Positions 16,650 through 25,089 of a stretch of 38,995 nt of DNA are shown one piece after another (within the stretch, counting starts at the first letter, position 1; each line of letters opens with the position of its first letter). A program made the position numbers and the translations under genes. The DNA is taken from the NCBI GenBank assembly GCA_027000765.1, contig JALTNJ010000208.1:1-38995 (forward strand), given 5' to 3'. The notes under the pieces are model-generated. The model was not told the origin of the DNA and ran no database searches. It worked only from the letters and a program-made list of their open reading frames with translations. Origin of the DNA: Nitrososphaeria archaeon. GTDB taxonomy: Archaea; Thermoproteota; Nitrososphaeria; Geothermarchaeales; JDFR-13.

Positions 16650-16925
16650 ATGGCGAAAATTAGGATAATTTATAAGATAATGCCTTCAGATGTTGAGAAG
16701 GAGACTCTAGAGAAGATACTTGAGAACATTGAGAAGATGGGTAAGGAAATGGGCTTCAAGTTAAATGATCATAGGATTGAGCCTGTGGCTTTTGGTTTAA
16801 ACGCGCTTAAAGTCCTATTGACGATAGAAGAGAAATCCGACGACCTATTGGATAGGATAGAGAAGAGACTAAATGAAATGGAGGAGATCAGTAGTATCGA
16901 AGTCATGGGTATGACGAGGGATTAG
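16650..16925 (+). CDS. ef1b: Translation elongation factor aEF-1 beta
   Basis: Guanine nucleotide exchange factor for aEF-1 alpha. The 91-residue protein is the single alpha/beta-fold exchange domain: AKIRIIYKIMPSDVEKE, RIEPVAFGLNALKVLLTI and the C-terminal SSIEVMGMTRD match the archaeal family. The ATG at 16650 has GGTGGTGA just upstream; the more upstream GTG codons lie within that site. It is co-transcribed with the Zn-ribbon protein, with the two genes 12 bases apart. A T6 tract follows directly at 16926-16931. Confidence 0.95.
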   Translation: MAKIRIIYKIMPSDVEKETLEKILENIEKMGKEMGFKLNDHRIEPVAFGLNALKVLLTIEEKSDDLLDRIEKRLNEMEEISSIEVMGMTRD

Positions 16926-16931
16926 TTTTTT
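16926..16931 (+). terminator. T-tract after aEF-1 beta
   Basis: A run of six T directly after the stop codon, followed by a 140-bp gap before cdc48, suits an archaeal oligo-U terminator. No stem is required or seen. Confidence 0.35.
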
Positions 16932-17012
16932 AGAAACATGTAATTTATGGTACATTATATTTATTATCAGAATACGTTTACTACTATTACAGATTGTATA
17001 AGTTCAGTTTAG

Positions 17013-17041
17013 TCATCAATTATTTTTGATGATGAATTGAT
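17013..17041. promoter_or_regulatory. Overlapping inverted repeats upstream of cdc48
   Basis: TCATCAA-TTATTT-TTGATGA (17013-17032) is a perfect 7-bp hairpin. A second perfect pair, ATCAATT (17015-17021) and AATTGAT (17035-17041), uses part of the same bases, so two mutually exclusive structures or operator half-sites exist. They lie just upstream of TTTAATATT (17041-17049), the likely TATA element, and 25-50 bases before the ATG at 17066. This is the expected place for a regulator of cdc48. The opposite strand also has weak C/D-box-like motifs (TGATGA and CTGA about 52 nt apart). Confidence 0.4.
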
Positions 17042-17065
17042 TTAATATTATTGGGAGAAAGAGAA

Positions 17066-19234
17066 ATGGCACGAAAAATTCAGTTGATAGTTAAAGAACC
17101 GTATCCTCGTGATATTGGTAGAGGCATAGCCCGTATACACCCCGTGGTATTTGAGAAACTGGGTATACGGGAGAGAGAAGCCATTTTAATAGAGAAAGAG
17201 AGGACTGGTGTTGCATGGGCTTTGTCGCTTCCTAGAGACGAGGCGCCTAATATCATTAGAATTGATAAGGATACTAGAAGAAGCATTGGAGTATCCCTTG
17301 ATGACCTTGTCTATATCTCACCTACAAAGATCACTGTAGCTAAGAAAGTCATGTTAATACCTACTGAAAAGCTGGATAATATAGATAAGAGCTTTGTGAA
17401 CATGATACACAATAAATTAATCGGTAGACCCTTGATTAAGGGTAATATAATAGCCATCCACTTATTTGGAAGCCCGTTATATCTTAAGGTAAAGACAACC
17501 ACCCCGAATGGGCCAGTGTATGTTACGGATAATACGAGAATCGTTATATCCACCGATGTTATTGGGAAGTTGGATGAGATAGAGATAAGATATGACGATA
17601 TCGGGGGATTGGATAGAGAAATAGAGAAAATACGTGAAATGGTTGAACTCCCACTTAAATATCCTGAATTGTTCAGAAGACTGGGTATAGATCCGCCTAA
17701 GGGAGTTATATTATATGGTCCACCTGGATGTGGAAAGACTTTACTAGCTAGGGCTGTAGCTACTGAGAGTGAGGCAAACTTTTTCGCAATAAATGGCCCT
17801 GAAATAACAAGCAAGTATTATGGTGAATCAGAGGCTAAGTTAAGAGAGATATTCCGAAAGGCGGAGGAAAATGCTCCGAGTATTATATTTATAGATGAGC
17901 TGGATTCAATAGCCCCTAAGAGAGAGGAGGTAAGTGGAGAGGCTGAGAAAAGGGTTGTTGCACAGCTATTAACTCTAATGGATGGATTGAAGGGAAGAGG
18001 CCAGATAATAGTTATTGGGGCGACCAATAGGATCGAGGCTGTTGATCCTGCACTTAGAAGACCCGGTAGATTCGATCGTGAGATTGAGATAAGGATACCT
18101 GATGAAAAGGGAAGGCTTGAGATACTTAAGATACATACACGTGGGATGCCACTACATTCTGATGTGGATCTACAGAGACTTGCAAACATAACATATGGCT
18201 ATACGGGGGCAGACATTCAAGCTCTATGTAGAGAAGCAGCTATGAAGGCTTTGAAGAGATACCTACCTCTTATTGAAAAGAATCTCGATGATAAGATACC
18301 AGAAGAGATACTCGAAAAGATGGTTGTTACTATGAAAGACTTCATGGACGCATATAAAGAGATAGTTCCCACTGCAATGCGTGAAGTAGAGATATCGATA
18401 CCCAAAGTATCTTGGAGCGATATTGGAGGTTTGGAGGAGGTAAAGAGACTTCTGAAGGAAACAGTTGAGTGGCCACTAAAATACCCAGAGAGATTTAAGA
18501 GGCTTGGTATAGAACCGCCAAGAGGCGTCTTATTATATGGACCTCCAGGTACAGGGAAGACTTTACTGGCTCAGGCTATTGCAAGTGAAACAAACATGAA
18601 TTTTATAGCGGTTAAGGGACCAGAGCTTTTAAGCAAATGGGTAGGGGAATCAGAGAAAGGAGTTAGGAAAGTATTTGCACGTGCTAGAAGTGCTGCACCG
18701 TCCATAATATTCTTTGACGAAATAGAGGCATTGATACCTGCAAGAGGACTCGACACCACTACAGTGACGGATAGGGTTATTAGTCAGTTCCTAACAGAAT
18801 TAGATGGGATAAATAGGCTCGAGGATGTAATTGTCATAGGTGCAACTAACAGGCCTGATTTAATCGATAGAGCATTATTAAGGCCTGGTAGAATGGATCT
18901 ACTTATTTATGTACCGCCTCCAGACAAGGAAGATCGGCTTGGCATCCTTAAAATCCATACCAGAAAGACTGCCCTAGGACCAGATGTGGATCTTGAGAGA
19001 ATTGCAGAGATGACTGAGTATTATTCTGGTGCAGACCTACATGCTTTAGTTAGGGAAGCAGCCATGAATGCTATAAGGAGAGACCCGAATGCAGAATATG
19101 TAACAATGGATGACTTCCTGATGGCATTGAGGAAGGTTAAGCCATCACTTGATGAGGGTGTAATCGAGTGGTATGCCAACTACTCTAGAAAGATGGAGAG
19201 TAAGAGGATGAATTTGCCTCCAGCCTTTGCATAA
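17066..19234 (+). CDS. cdc48: CDC48/p97/VAT-type double AAA+ ATPase
   Basis: 722-residue unfoldase with an N-terminal double-psi-barrel domain (about 1-180) and two AAA modules. The first Walker A is GPPGCGKT (218-225), with Walker B IIFIDELD following. The second is GPPGTGKT (492-499) with FFDE at 549-552. Arginine-finger and sensor elements (RRPGRFDRE, LRPGRMDLL) are intact. The C-terminus ends PPAFA and lacks the HbYX proteasome-docking motif. The frame opens at a TTG at 17051, but the ATG at 17066 with GGGAG upstream is preferred. It may deliver substrates to the 20S proteasome encoded nearby; that is inference. Confidence 0.96.
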   Translation: MARKIQLIVKEPYPRDIGRGIARIHPVVFEKLGIREREAILIEKERTGVAWALSLPRDEAPNIIRIDKDTRRSIGVSLDDLVYISPTKITVAKKVMLIPTEKLDNIDKSFVNMIHNKLIGRPLIKGNIIAIHLFGSPLYLKVKTTTPNGPVYVTDNTRIVISTDVIGKLDEIEIRYDDIGGLDREIEKIREMVELPLKYPELFRRLGIDPPKGVILYGPPGCGKTLLARAVATESEANFFAINGPEITSKYYGESEAKLREIFRKAEENAPSIIFIDELDSIAPKREEVSGEAEKRVVAQLLTLMDGLKGRGQIIVIGATNRIEAVDPALRRPGRFDREIEIRIPDEKGRLEILKIHTRGMPLHSDVDLQRLANITYGYTGADIQALCREAAMKALKRYLPLIEKNLDDKIPEEILEKMVVTMKDFMDAYKEIVPTAMREVEISIPKVSWSDIGGLEEVKRLLKETVEWPLKYPERFKRLGIEPPRGVLLYGPPGTGKTLLAQAIASETNMNFIAVKGPELLSKWVGESEKGVRKVFARARSAAPSIIFFDEIEALIPARGLDTTTVTDRVISQFLTELDGINRLEDVIVIGATNRPDLIDRALLRPGRMDLLIYVPPPDKEDRLGILKIHTRKTALGPDVDLERIAEMTEYYSGADLHALVREAAMNAIRRDPNAEYVTMDDFLMALRKVKPSLDEGVIEWYANYSRKMESKRMNLPPAFA

Positions 19235-19340
19235 CGCCATTTCTCTTTCTCCCAAGTACCTTTTATGCATCTTTTTACTAGTTTCTATAGGAAAATCATA
19301 AGATATAAGATAGGAGATTAAAGTATTATTTTGAGATACT

Positions 19341-19571
19341 ATGAGGGATGGAGAAGAGATCTGGGAAAAGCACCCTGTATATAGTGTTGTATACGGTATC
19401 ATAAGGAAGGAGAAGAGCCTCACTTTTAACGAACTTGTTAATAAAGTTCAGGAGGAGAACCCAGATATTGGGGTAGAGAAAATAAGGGCGGCATTAGTTA
19501 AACTAGAGATATGGGATAAAATAGATGTTGTAACAAATGGTAAGGATACGCGGGTACTTCTGCGGGAGTGA
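19341..19571 (+). CDS. Small conserved-looking protein, possible winged helix
   Basis: 76-residue acidic/basic protein that I do not recognise. The helix-helix-helix-strand pattern (HPVYSVVYGIIRKEKSLTFN, then ELVNKV, IRAALVKLEIWDKI and the terminal VVTNGKDTRVLL hairpin) resembles a winged-helix fold of the MarR/ArsR size. There is no metal-binding or catalytic motif. Codon use matches the neighbours. It ends immediately before the FEN-1 gene, so the two are probably co-transcribed. The fold is inferred from pattern only. Confidence 0.65.
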   Translation: MRDGEEIWEKHPVYSVVYGIIRKEKSLTFNELVNKVQEENPDIGVEKIRAALVKLEIWDKIDVVTNGKDTRVLLRE

Positions 19572-19577
19572 ATGGAC

Positions 19578-20597
19578 ATGGGGGTAAACCTAAACCCCAT
19601 TATAAGTGAATATAAAAAGACGATTAAATTCAGCGACTTAGGAAATAAAGTGATTGCTATTGATGCATACAATACTATATACCAGTTTCTCACTACAATT
19701 AGAGACCACACTGGTAAGCCCTTGAGAGATAGAGAGGGGCGGGTTACTAGTCATTTAAGCGGGCTTTTTTATAGGAATATAAATCTTTTGAAGGAGAGAA
19801 TCAAACTTGTCTATGTATTTGATGGTCGGCCGCCTATTAGGAAACTTAAGGAGCTGGAGAGAAGAAAGGTAATTAAAAGAGAGAGTTTCCAGAAATATCT
19901 GGAGGCATTAGAGAGGAGAGATTTTGAGGAAGCCAGAAAATATGCTGCGATGGCGGCTACATTAGAGGATTATATGGTTGAGGATAGTAAGAAGCTTCTA
20001 GAACTATTAGGTATACCAATTGTACAGGCGCCTTCAGAGGGTGAGGCGCAGGCAAGCTATATGGCTATGAAGGGAGATGTCTGGGCTGTTGGTTCACAGG
20101 ATTATGACTCATTTCTATTTGGTGCCCCTAAAATCGTAAGGAATATTACTCTAACTGGGAAGATAAGATATCCTAGCAAAGGAATTGAAGTGAAGCTTGA
20201 GCCAGAACTTGTACGTTTAGAAGATGTTTTAAGGGGATTAGGATTAACAAGAGAGCAACTTGTTGACATAGGGATTCTTATTGGAACTGATTATAATGAG
20301 GGGGTTAAGGGAATAGGGCCTAAGAGAGCTTTAGAGTTGATTAAGACATATGGATCTATAGATAAGATTCCTGAAGCTAGACAATGGTTTTCCAATGGTG
20401 AGATTGAAGAGATAAGGAAATTGTTTTTAAGCCCAGAGGTTACAGACGATTATAAACTTGAGTTTAAGGATGTAGATTATGATGGAGTGGTAAAGTTCCT
20501 CTGTGATGAGCATGATTTCAGTGTGGCTAGGGTAACTAAGGCATTAGATGATTTGAAGAAAGTCACTAGCATAAAGAGTCTTGATCAATGGTTTTAG
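19578..20597 (+). CDS. fen: Flap structure-specific endonuclease FEN-1
   Basis: 5'-flap nuclease for Okazaki fragment maturation and repair, 339 residues. Catalytic acids are visible in VIAIDAY (D29), VFDGRPP, APSEGEAQASYM, SQDYDSFLFG and the helix-hairpin-helix IGTDYNEGVKGIGPKRALEL. The ATG at 19578 fits the family N-terminus and a GGGAGTGA six bases upstream; the ATG at 19572 is too close to that site. The C-terminus ends TSIKSLDQWF, a PCNA-interaction box in which the usual Gln is Ile. It overlaps nothing but follows the small helical gene by six bases. Confidence 0.96.
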   Translation: MGVNLNPIISEYKKTIKFSDLGNKVIAIDAYNTIYQFLTTIRDHTGKPLRDREGRVTSHLSGLFYRNINLLKERIKLVYVFDGRPPIRKLKELERRKVIKRESFQKYLEALERRDFEEARKYAAMAATLEDYMVEDSKKLLELLGIPIVQAPSEGEAQASYMAMKGDVWAVGSQDYDSFLFGAPKIVRNITLTGKIRYPSKGIEVKLEPELVRLEDVLRGLGLTREQLVDIGILIGTDYNEGVKGIGPKRALELIKTYGSIDKIPEARQWFSNGEIEEIRKLFLSPEVTDDYKLEFKDVDYDGVVKFLCDEHDFSVARVTKALDDLKKVTSIKSLDQWF

Positions 20598-20615
20598 AGA
20601 TGAGACTGAGTAGCT

Positions 20616-21314
20616 ATGATAAATAAAGATGATTTTAAGAGAAGAAGAGAGCTTCTAGCTAAAAAACTGATGAATGAGGGAATCTTGAGAAGTGAAAGAT
20701 GTATAAATGCATTTCTACGAGTGCCACGAGAGAAGTTTGTGTGGAGAGGATATGAAAAAGATGCATATTACGACTCTCCTCTCCCGCTTGGTTCTACAGG
20801 CCAGACAATATCAGCCCCACATATGTGTGCATATCTCATTGAGGAACTTGAATTGAAGCCAGGTGATATTGTATTAGAGATAGGAGGAGGGAGCGGGTAT
20901 CAAGCGGCTTTGATAGCAGAATGTGTAGCTCCTAGTGATGAAGACCCATCAAAGTGGGGGCATGTATACACAATCGAAATAAATAAGGAACTAGCTGAGT
21001 TCGCCAGAAAAAACCTAGAGGAAACTGGATATAGTAATAGGGTAGACGTCCTATTAGGAGATGGATCATTGGGATATCCTCCATTAGAAGAGAAAGAGAG
21101 ATATGATAAGATACTTCTTACAGCAGCGGCACCTAAAATCCCTAGTCCCCTTATCAAGCAACTTAAGAGAGGAGGGATATTAATCGCCCCTGTGGGAAAA
21201 GGATTTTTCCAAGACCTTATTAAACTAATAAAAACTAAGGATGGGGACATAAAGAAGAAATACTTGATAAAAGTGGCTTTTGTGCCTCTCAGAGGTGCAT
21301 ATGGATGGAAATAA
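20616..21314 (+). CDS. pcm: Protein-L-isoaspartate O-methyltransferase
   Basis: 232-residue repair enzyme that methylates isoaspartate in damaged proteins using SAM, a common thermophile function. The substrate motif LGSTGQTISAPHMCAY (residues about 58-73) is the PIMT signature, and VLEIGGGSGYQAALIA is the SAM-binding loop. VDVLLGDGSLGYP and ILLTAAAPKIP also fit. It starts 19 bases after the FEN-1 stop and overlaps the DUF371 gene by 10 bases, so it belongs to the same transcript. Confidence 0.95.
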   Translation: MINKDDFKRRRELLAKKLMNEGILRSERCINAFLRVPREKFVWRGYEKDAYYDSPLPLGSTGQTISAPHMCAYLIEELELKPGDIVLEIGGGSGYQAALIAECVAPSDEDPSKWGHVYTIEINKELAEFARKNLEETGYSNRVDVLLGDGSLGYPPLEEKERYDKILLTAAAPKIPSPLIKQLKRGGILIAPVGKGFFQDLIKLIKTKDGDIKKKYLIKVAFVPLRGAYGWK

Positions 21315-21736
21315 CTTTCTATGCATATGGCCATCCTAATATAAAAGCAACTCATAGAACTACACTAGAGATAACTAAAGATGATTTTCTGACACCTAGG
21401 GGAACTTGCATAGTCGGTATAAAATCTGAGATAGCGTGTTTCGACATTCCAGAGACGATGAAAAAGGAGATGAGAAATAGCGAGACGAAAATTATTATAG
21501 TGCTTGAGGTAGATGGGATAAGAGATGAAATAACAGCATATGGAGATGAGAGGCTGAGACTAGTATCACAGAACTCAATGGTGATACGTAAATCCACATA
21601 TATAGATGATAGAACTCTAGCCGTAAGAGCCGATAAGGCTGCTAAAGATATTAATAGAGAAATAGTAAAGAAGCTTACCGATCCAAATAAGAGAGTCACT
21701 ATAACCTTGAAAGTCGTGAATCCAAACATATTCTAG
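21305..21736 (+). CDS. DUF371 family protein (COG2090)
   Basis: 143-residue archaeal protein of unknown function. The start MEITFYAYGHPNIKATH (residues 1-17) and the internal TTLEITKDDFLTPRGTCIVG are characteristic of DUF371. The fold is predominantly beta with a C-terminal DKAAKDINREIV helix. It overlaps the end of pcm by 10 bases and is therefore translationally coupled. No catalytic residues can be assigned. Confidence 0.85.
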   Translation: MEITFYAYGHPNIKATHRTTLEITKDDFLTPRGTCIVGIKSEIACFDIPETMKKEMRNSETKIIIVLEVDGIRDEITAYGDERLRLVSQNSMVIRKSTYIDDRTLAVRADKAAKDINREIVKKLTDPNKRVTITLKVVNPNIF

Positions 21737-21767
21737 AAAGGAAAGCGATATATTTATTGGGGAGAGA

Positions 21768-22607
21768 ATGAGTAGAGATAGGCTAGGAGAATTCTATGGT
21801 TTAAATATATGGCCTATGGATCCAGATACGGAAGCGGGAAGGACCAGGTTCAAGGAAGCTATAGAAAAATTCACGAAACTAACGGGACATGAGTTTTTCA
21901 AAGAGGTACTGTCAAAAAATAATAAAATAAAGATATTAGAGGTATGTGGAGGAAGCGGTATAGGGGGATGTGCACTAGCTAAAGTTCTCGAGAAGAATGG
22001 AATAGAAGTATCCTTATGTGTAACAGATATAAGAGAAGGGGATTTAGAGAAGGCAATTAAGTGGATAGAGGGGAGTAAAGGAATTGAATTGAAAACGAAA
22101 GAGATGGATGCAGTTGATATAGACAAACTTGAGGAGAGGTTTGACATTATATTAATGTATGGACTCTCAACACCTCATTTCAGCCCATGGGAAATGGTAC
22201 GGTTTTTAGCTGCCTCAGGCGCTATACTTAGTGAGAGGGGAATCCTCATAATAGAGGAGGCGGATAGACGGTTCTTCATATTTTATTTGGTTAAATATAA
22301 GGATCTTATAACTGGCAAGACACTTGATAATAAGATATACATGGATATACATACTGGATATGACCCTATTCGAGGAGTATTTAAAAGAACATATTCTGTT
22401 ATTCCAGGGCCTACAAAGCTAGTTGATATGGAGAGTTATTTATGGGGTGTTGCTGAGATGGCAACATTTATATGGTTGTTCTTTGAGGATGTGGATATTG
22501 TAAAACAAGATCATAGGAACTACTTTGTACTTGGTATAAGACCTAGAAAAAAATTAGTTCCTAGTGACTTGAAAACGATGCCTAAGACTCTAATGAAAAA
22601 CAAATAG
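21768..22607 (+). CDS. SAM-dependent methyltransferase-like protein, substrate unknown
   Basis: 279-residue class I methyltransferase fold. ILEVCGGSGIGGCALAKVL is the SAM loop I, CVTDIREGDLEKA motif II and DIILMYGLSTPHFSPWEMVR the region after motif IV. The N-terminal FYGLNIWPMDPDTEAGR segment is unlike common methyltransferases and may mark a lineage-specific family. GGGGAGAG precedes the ATG at 21768. It lies 31 bases after DUF371, possibly the same transcript, and converges on another methyltransferase gene. I cannot assign a substrate. Confidence 0.8.
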   Translation: MSRDRLGEFYGLNIWPMDPDTEAGRTRFKEAIEKFTKLTGHEFFKEVLSKNNKIKILEVCGGSGIGGCALAKVLEKNGIEVSLCVTDIREGDLEKAIKWIEGSKGIELKTKEMDAVDIDKLEERFDIILMYGLSTPHFSPWEMVRFLAASGAILSERGILIIEEADRRFFIFYLVKYKDLITGKTLDNKIYMDIHTGYDPIRGVFKRTYSVIPGPTKLVDMESYLWGVAEMATFIWLFFEDVDIVKQDHRNYFVLGIRPRKKLVPSDLKTMPKTLMKNK

Positions 22608-22621
22608 AAATTCATTTGAAT

Positions 22622-23440
22622 TTATTTCTTCATCTTCTTAAATACCATGTTTAACGGACTTAACGTAGGTAAAAATGTATCCAGCATATCTAGGCTTCTA
22701 AAAGCATCAATAAAACTCCACCCTGCAGACTCCGCCATCTCAATCACTTCATGAATAGAGTAGAGTCGTAACTTGATCTCGACTTTATCAATAAACTTTA
22801 GACTACCGTCTTCAAGCTTCTCATAGAATAGCCACCTTGTACTTGTATAGGATGATACATAATCGAAATCCGTTTTTTCGATAATGGCAAAATCTCCGTA
22901 GTCACTATAAAAGGGACCTCTGCATCCTAGAGAACGAAGATTAGTTATGAAGTCTCTATTTGCAGTGTTGACAAAAAGGAGATAACTGTCTTCAGAGGCT
23001 ATCTTCCAACACTTATATAAGATCTCCTTGTCCGTCTTCGAGTCATAATATCCAAGGATAGATGTCCATACACTAAGTATAACATCAAACTCATCTTCTT
23101 TAAACAACTTGTCTAGGGTTCTGACATCTCCTACATAGAAGTTTATGTCGGAGACATTATGTGTAGACATTTTTCTCTTGGCATCCTCTATGAAGGCGGG
23201 GGATATGTCGATGCCAGACAGGTTTTTAAAGCCTTTTTTAGCAAGATTTATCAGGATTCTCCCGTTTCCACATCCAATCTCCAGTATCCGTGATGATTTA
23301 GAAATACCATATTTCTTGAATAATCTCACCAGAGAATCCACATCTCTCTCAGCACGGTCCCACATGTTATCTAGTATTCTTAGGAAGAGATCGGACTTCT
23401 CAATAAATAAATCGTTAACCCAGCTATCTCCTTTCTCCAT
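22622..23440 (-). CDS. Class I SAM-dependent methyltransferase
   Basis: 272-residue methyltransferase with an ILEIGCGNGRILINLA SAM loop (residues about 53-68), LSGIDISPAFIEDAKRKM motif II and FDVILSVWTSILGYY after motif IV. The C-terminal beta region is compatible with small-molecule or protein methylation; the substrate is unknown. The gene converges with the preceding methyltransferase, with 14 bases between stops. Its ATG at 23440 has a TATA-like GAGTTATAATTATT close upstream, suggesting a leaderless or short-leader transcript. Confidence 0.85.
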   Translation of the reverse strand: MEKGDSWVNDLFIEKSDLFLRILDNMWDRAERDVDSLVRLFKKYGISKSSRILEIGCGNGRILINLAKKGFKNLSGIDISPAFIEDAKRKMSTHNVSDINFYVGDVRTLDKLFKEDEFDVILSVWTSILGYYDSKTDKEILYKCWKIASEDSYLLFVNTANRDFITNLRSLGCRGPFYSDYGDFAIIEKTDFDYVSSYTSTRWLFYEKLEDGSLKFIDKVEIKLRLYSIHEVIEMAESAGWSFIDAFRSLDMLDTFLPTLSPLNMVFKKMKK

Positions 23441-23525
23441 AAAAATAATTATAACTCCAAAGAAAACTTATTGATTTTTCTATTTTGAAAGCTTTATAAT
23501 CAATACAAATGTTTAGAAAAACAAC

Positions 23526-23573
23526 TGGTCAAATGTGGTCAGATAATTAATATTCCCAGAACATTTATAACAT
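23526..23573 (+). promoter_or_regulatory. Direct repeats and TATA region before the MFS gene
   Basis: In the 165-bp divergent gap, TGGTCA occurs twice exactly 10 bases apart (23526-23531 and 23536-23541), one helical turn. They lie upstream of ACATTTATAAC (about 23563-23573), a likely TATA element for the transporter. Same-face repeats suggest an activator or repressor site. Nothing else was seen in this gap. Confidence 0.35.
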
Positions 23574-23605
23574 AATTTGATGTGCAGACTAGGCCCCTGG
23601 CTTGG

Positions 23606-24868
23606 ATGTCTATGGTGATAGCTGAGATGAGTAAACTAATCTGGAGGATCAAGGAGGAATTTGAGTTTGTCAAGGGAAATTTACTTGTGTTAATTGTATC
23701 ATGGGCTCTTTTTAACTTTGGTTTCATGATGGCTTTTCCGTTCGAGACGCCATATATTAGAGAGCTGGGGGCTTCACCATTTGTAATCGGTCTAATAGGC
23801 TCATTAGGGTATCTTGTCCTAACTATAGTTAGGATACCTGGGGCATATATTGCCGATAGATATGGACGGAAACAGATAATTGTCACAATGACATTCGCAG
23901 TTGCAATATCATATTTGTTCTACGCCCTCGCTCCAGACTGGAGATTTATCGTAATAGGTGCCGTGCTAGTTAATCTATGTTTAATTTATCAACCTGCATT
24001 AGAGGCGATTACAGCAGACTCTATTCCGCCTGAAAAACGCGGGATGGGGTTCGCGATGACTGGGGTAATTCCCAGTATACCGACTATAATTTCTCCGTTG
24101 ATCGCGGGATATATAATATCAACTTATGATATCGTCCTGGGGATGAGGATTGTATACATAATTATAGTTGGACTAAGTCTAGCCGCGGCGATGATAAGGC
24201 TTCTTTATCTAAGAGAGACTATAGAGAACCCACGGCCTCTTAAACCAAGTGAGTTAAAAACGGTATACAAAGAGTCTATAAAGTCGATTATTGAGGCGTG
24301 GAAAACTATCCCGAAGAACTTAAAGATACTTACTGTGATACTGATGATAAGCTCTTTTGAAGATCCTGTTTTTAGACAGTTTTCTGCGTTATACGTCCTT
24401 GATGTTATAGGTGCGACTGACTTTGAATGGGGCATTGCTATGACGGTACTTACACTGACAACCCTTTTGGTTGGGATACCGCTTGGTAAGGTTGTAGATC
24501 TCTTAGGTAGAAAGACAAGTATTATCCTCGCATATCTTATATTTATACCTTCGACCCTCGTCTTTATCTACGCTAGGAGCTTTATTGAACTCATTATAGT
24601 GATGGTGATATTTGGTTTTGGTTCAATGATGATAGGTCCTGCATTCCAAGCTCTAATTACGGATATGGTTCCAAAATCAAAGAGGGGGAGGATAATGGGA
24701 GTAATAGGATCATTGAACATTATTATGATGATACCAGCATCTGCTATAGCTGGGTTTTTATATGAATTTAACCCTGCATATCCATTTCAGTTGACAATAA
24801 TTCTAGGGATATTTACAAGCATAGTAGTATATCTATTTATCAAGGAGCCAGAAAAGAGAGAGGAATAG
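23606..24868 (+). CDS. Major facilitator superfamily transporter
   Basis: About 420 residues with roughly twelve hydrophobic segments. The MFS motif A appears twice: ADRYGRKQI after TM2 and its second-half counterpart VDLLGRKTS. GFGSMMIGPAFQALITDMVP and the central hydrophilic loop (ETIENPRPLKPSELKTVYKE) are typical. The frame opens at a GTG at 23582; the ATG at 23606 is preferred because the TATA element at about 23565 would start the transcript near 23595. It resembles multidrug or solute efflux families, but the substrate cannot be read. It precedes the copper cassette by 77 bases; a shared role is possible but unsupported. Confidence 0.85.
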   Translation: MSMVIAEMSKLIWRIKEEFEFVKGNLLVLIVSWALFNFGFMMAFPFETPYIRELGASPFVIGLIGSLGYLVLTIVRIPGAYIADRYGRKQIIVTMTFAVAISYLFYALAPDWRFIVIGAVLVNLCLIYQPALEAITADSIPPEKRGMGFAMTGVIPSIPTIISPLIAGYIISTYDIVLGMRIVYIIIVGLSLAAAMIRLLYLRETIENPRPLKPSELKTVYKESIKSIIEAWKTIPKNLKILTVILMISSFEDPVFRQFSALYVLDVIGATDFEWGIAMTVLTLTTLLVGIPLGKVVDLLGRKTSIILAYLIFIPSTLVFIYARSFIELIIVMVIFGFGSMMIGPAFQALITDMVPKSKRGRIMGVIGSLNIIMMIPASAIAGFLYEFNPAYPFQLTIILGIFTSIVVYLFIKEPEKREE

Positions 24869-24945
24869 TAATTTCTTGCTCTTAATCTATTAGATAACTA
24901 AATTTTAGTACTATGTTATTTTAAATTATGAATGGTGATAGTAAA

Positions 24946-25089
24946 ATGGCAATTGACCCTGTGTGTGGAATGACTGTCGACGAGAAGGCGGTGAAGTATA
25001 AGGCAGAGTACAATGATAAGATATACTATTTTTGCTGTGAAATGTGCTATAAAGCATTCTTAAAAGATCCTTCCAAATACATTAAATAG
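24946..25089 (+). CDS. Small YHS-domain protein (putative metal chaperone), ends at amber codon
   Basis: 47-residue protein made only of a YHS domain: DPVCGMTVDEKAVKY, then YYFCCEMCYKAFLKDPSKY. The Cys of CGM and the CCEMC cluster are the expected copper or heavy-metal ligands. The ATG at 24946 follows GGTGAT by six bases. The reading frame stops at TAG (25087-25089) but then continues open for 36 codons, including a His-rich tail, to TAA at 25198-25200. The position before a second YHS gene and copA suggests a copper metallochaperone like the TRASH-domain CopM/CopT proteins of Sulfolobus. That role is inferred. Confidence 0.8.
   Translation: MAIDPVCGMTVDEKAVKYKAEYNDKIYYFCCEMCYKAFLKDPSKYIK

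Noticed and set aside
16931..17032. C/D-box sRNA on the minus strand upstream of cdc48
   Set aside because: TGATGA and CTGA boxes are present about 52 nt apart, but the internal D' box is only five bases from C and no terminal stem forms; too weak to call as a gene.
17311..17814. Minus-strand open frames inside cdc48
   Set aside because: They are antisense to highly conserved AAA+ sequence and show shadow composition.
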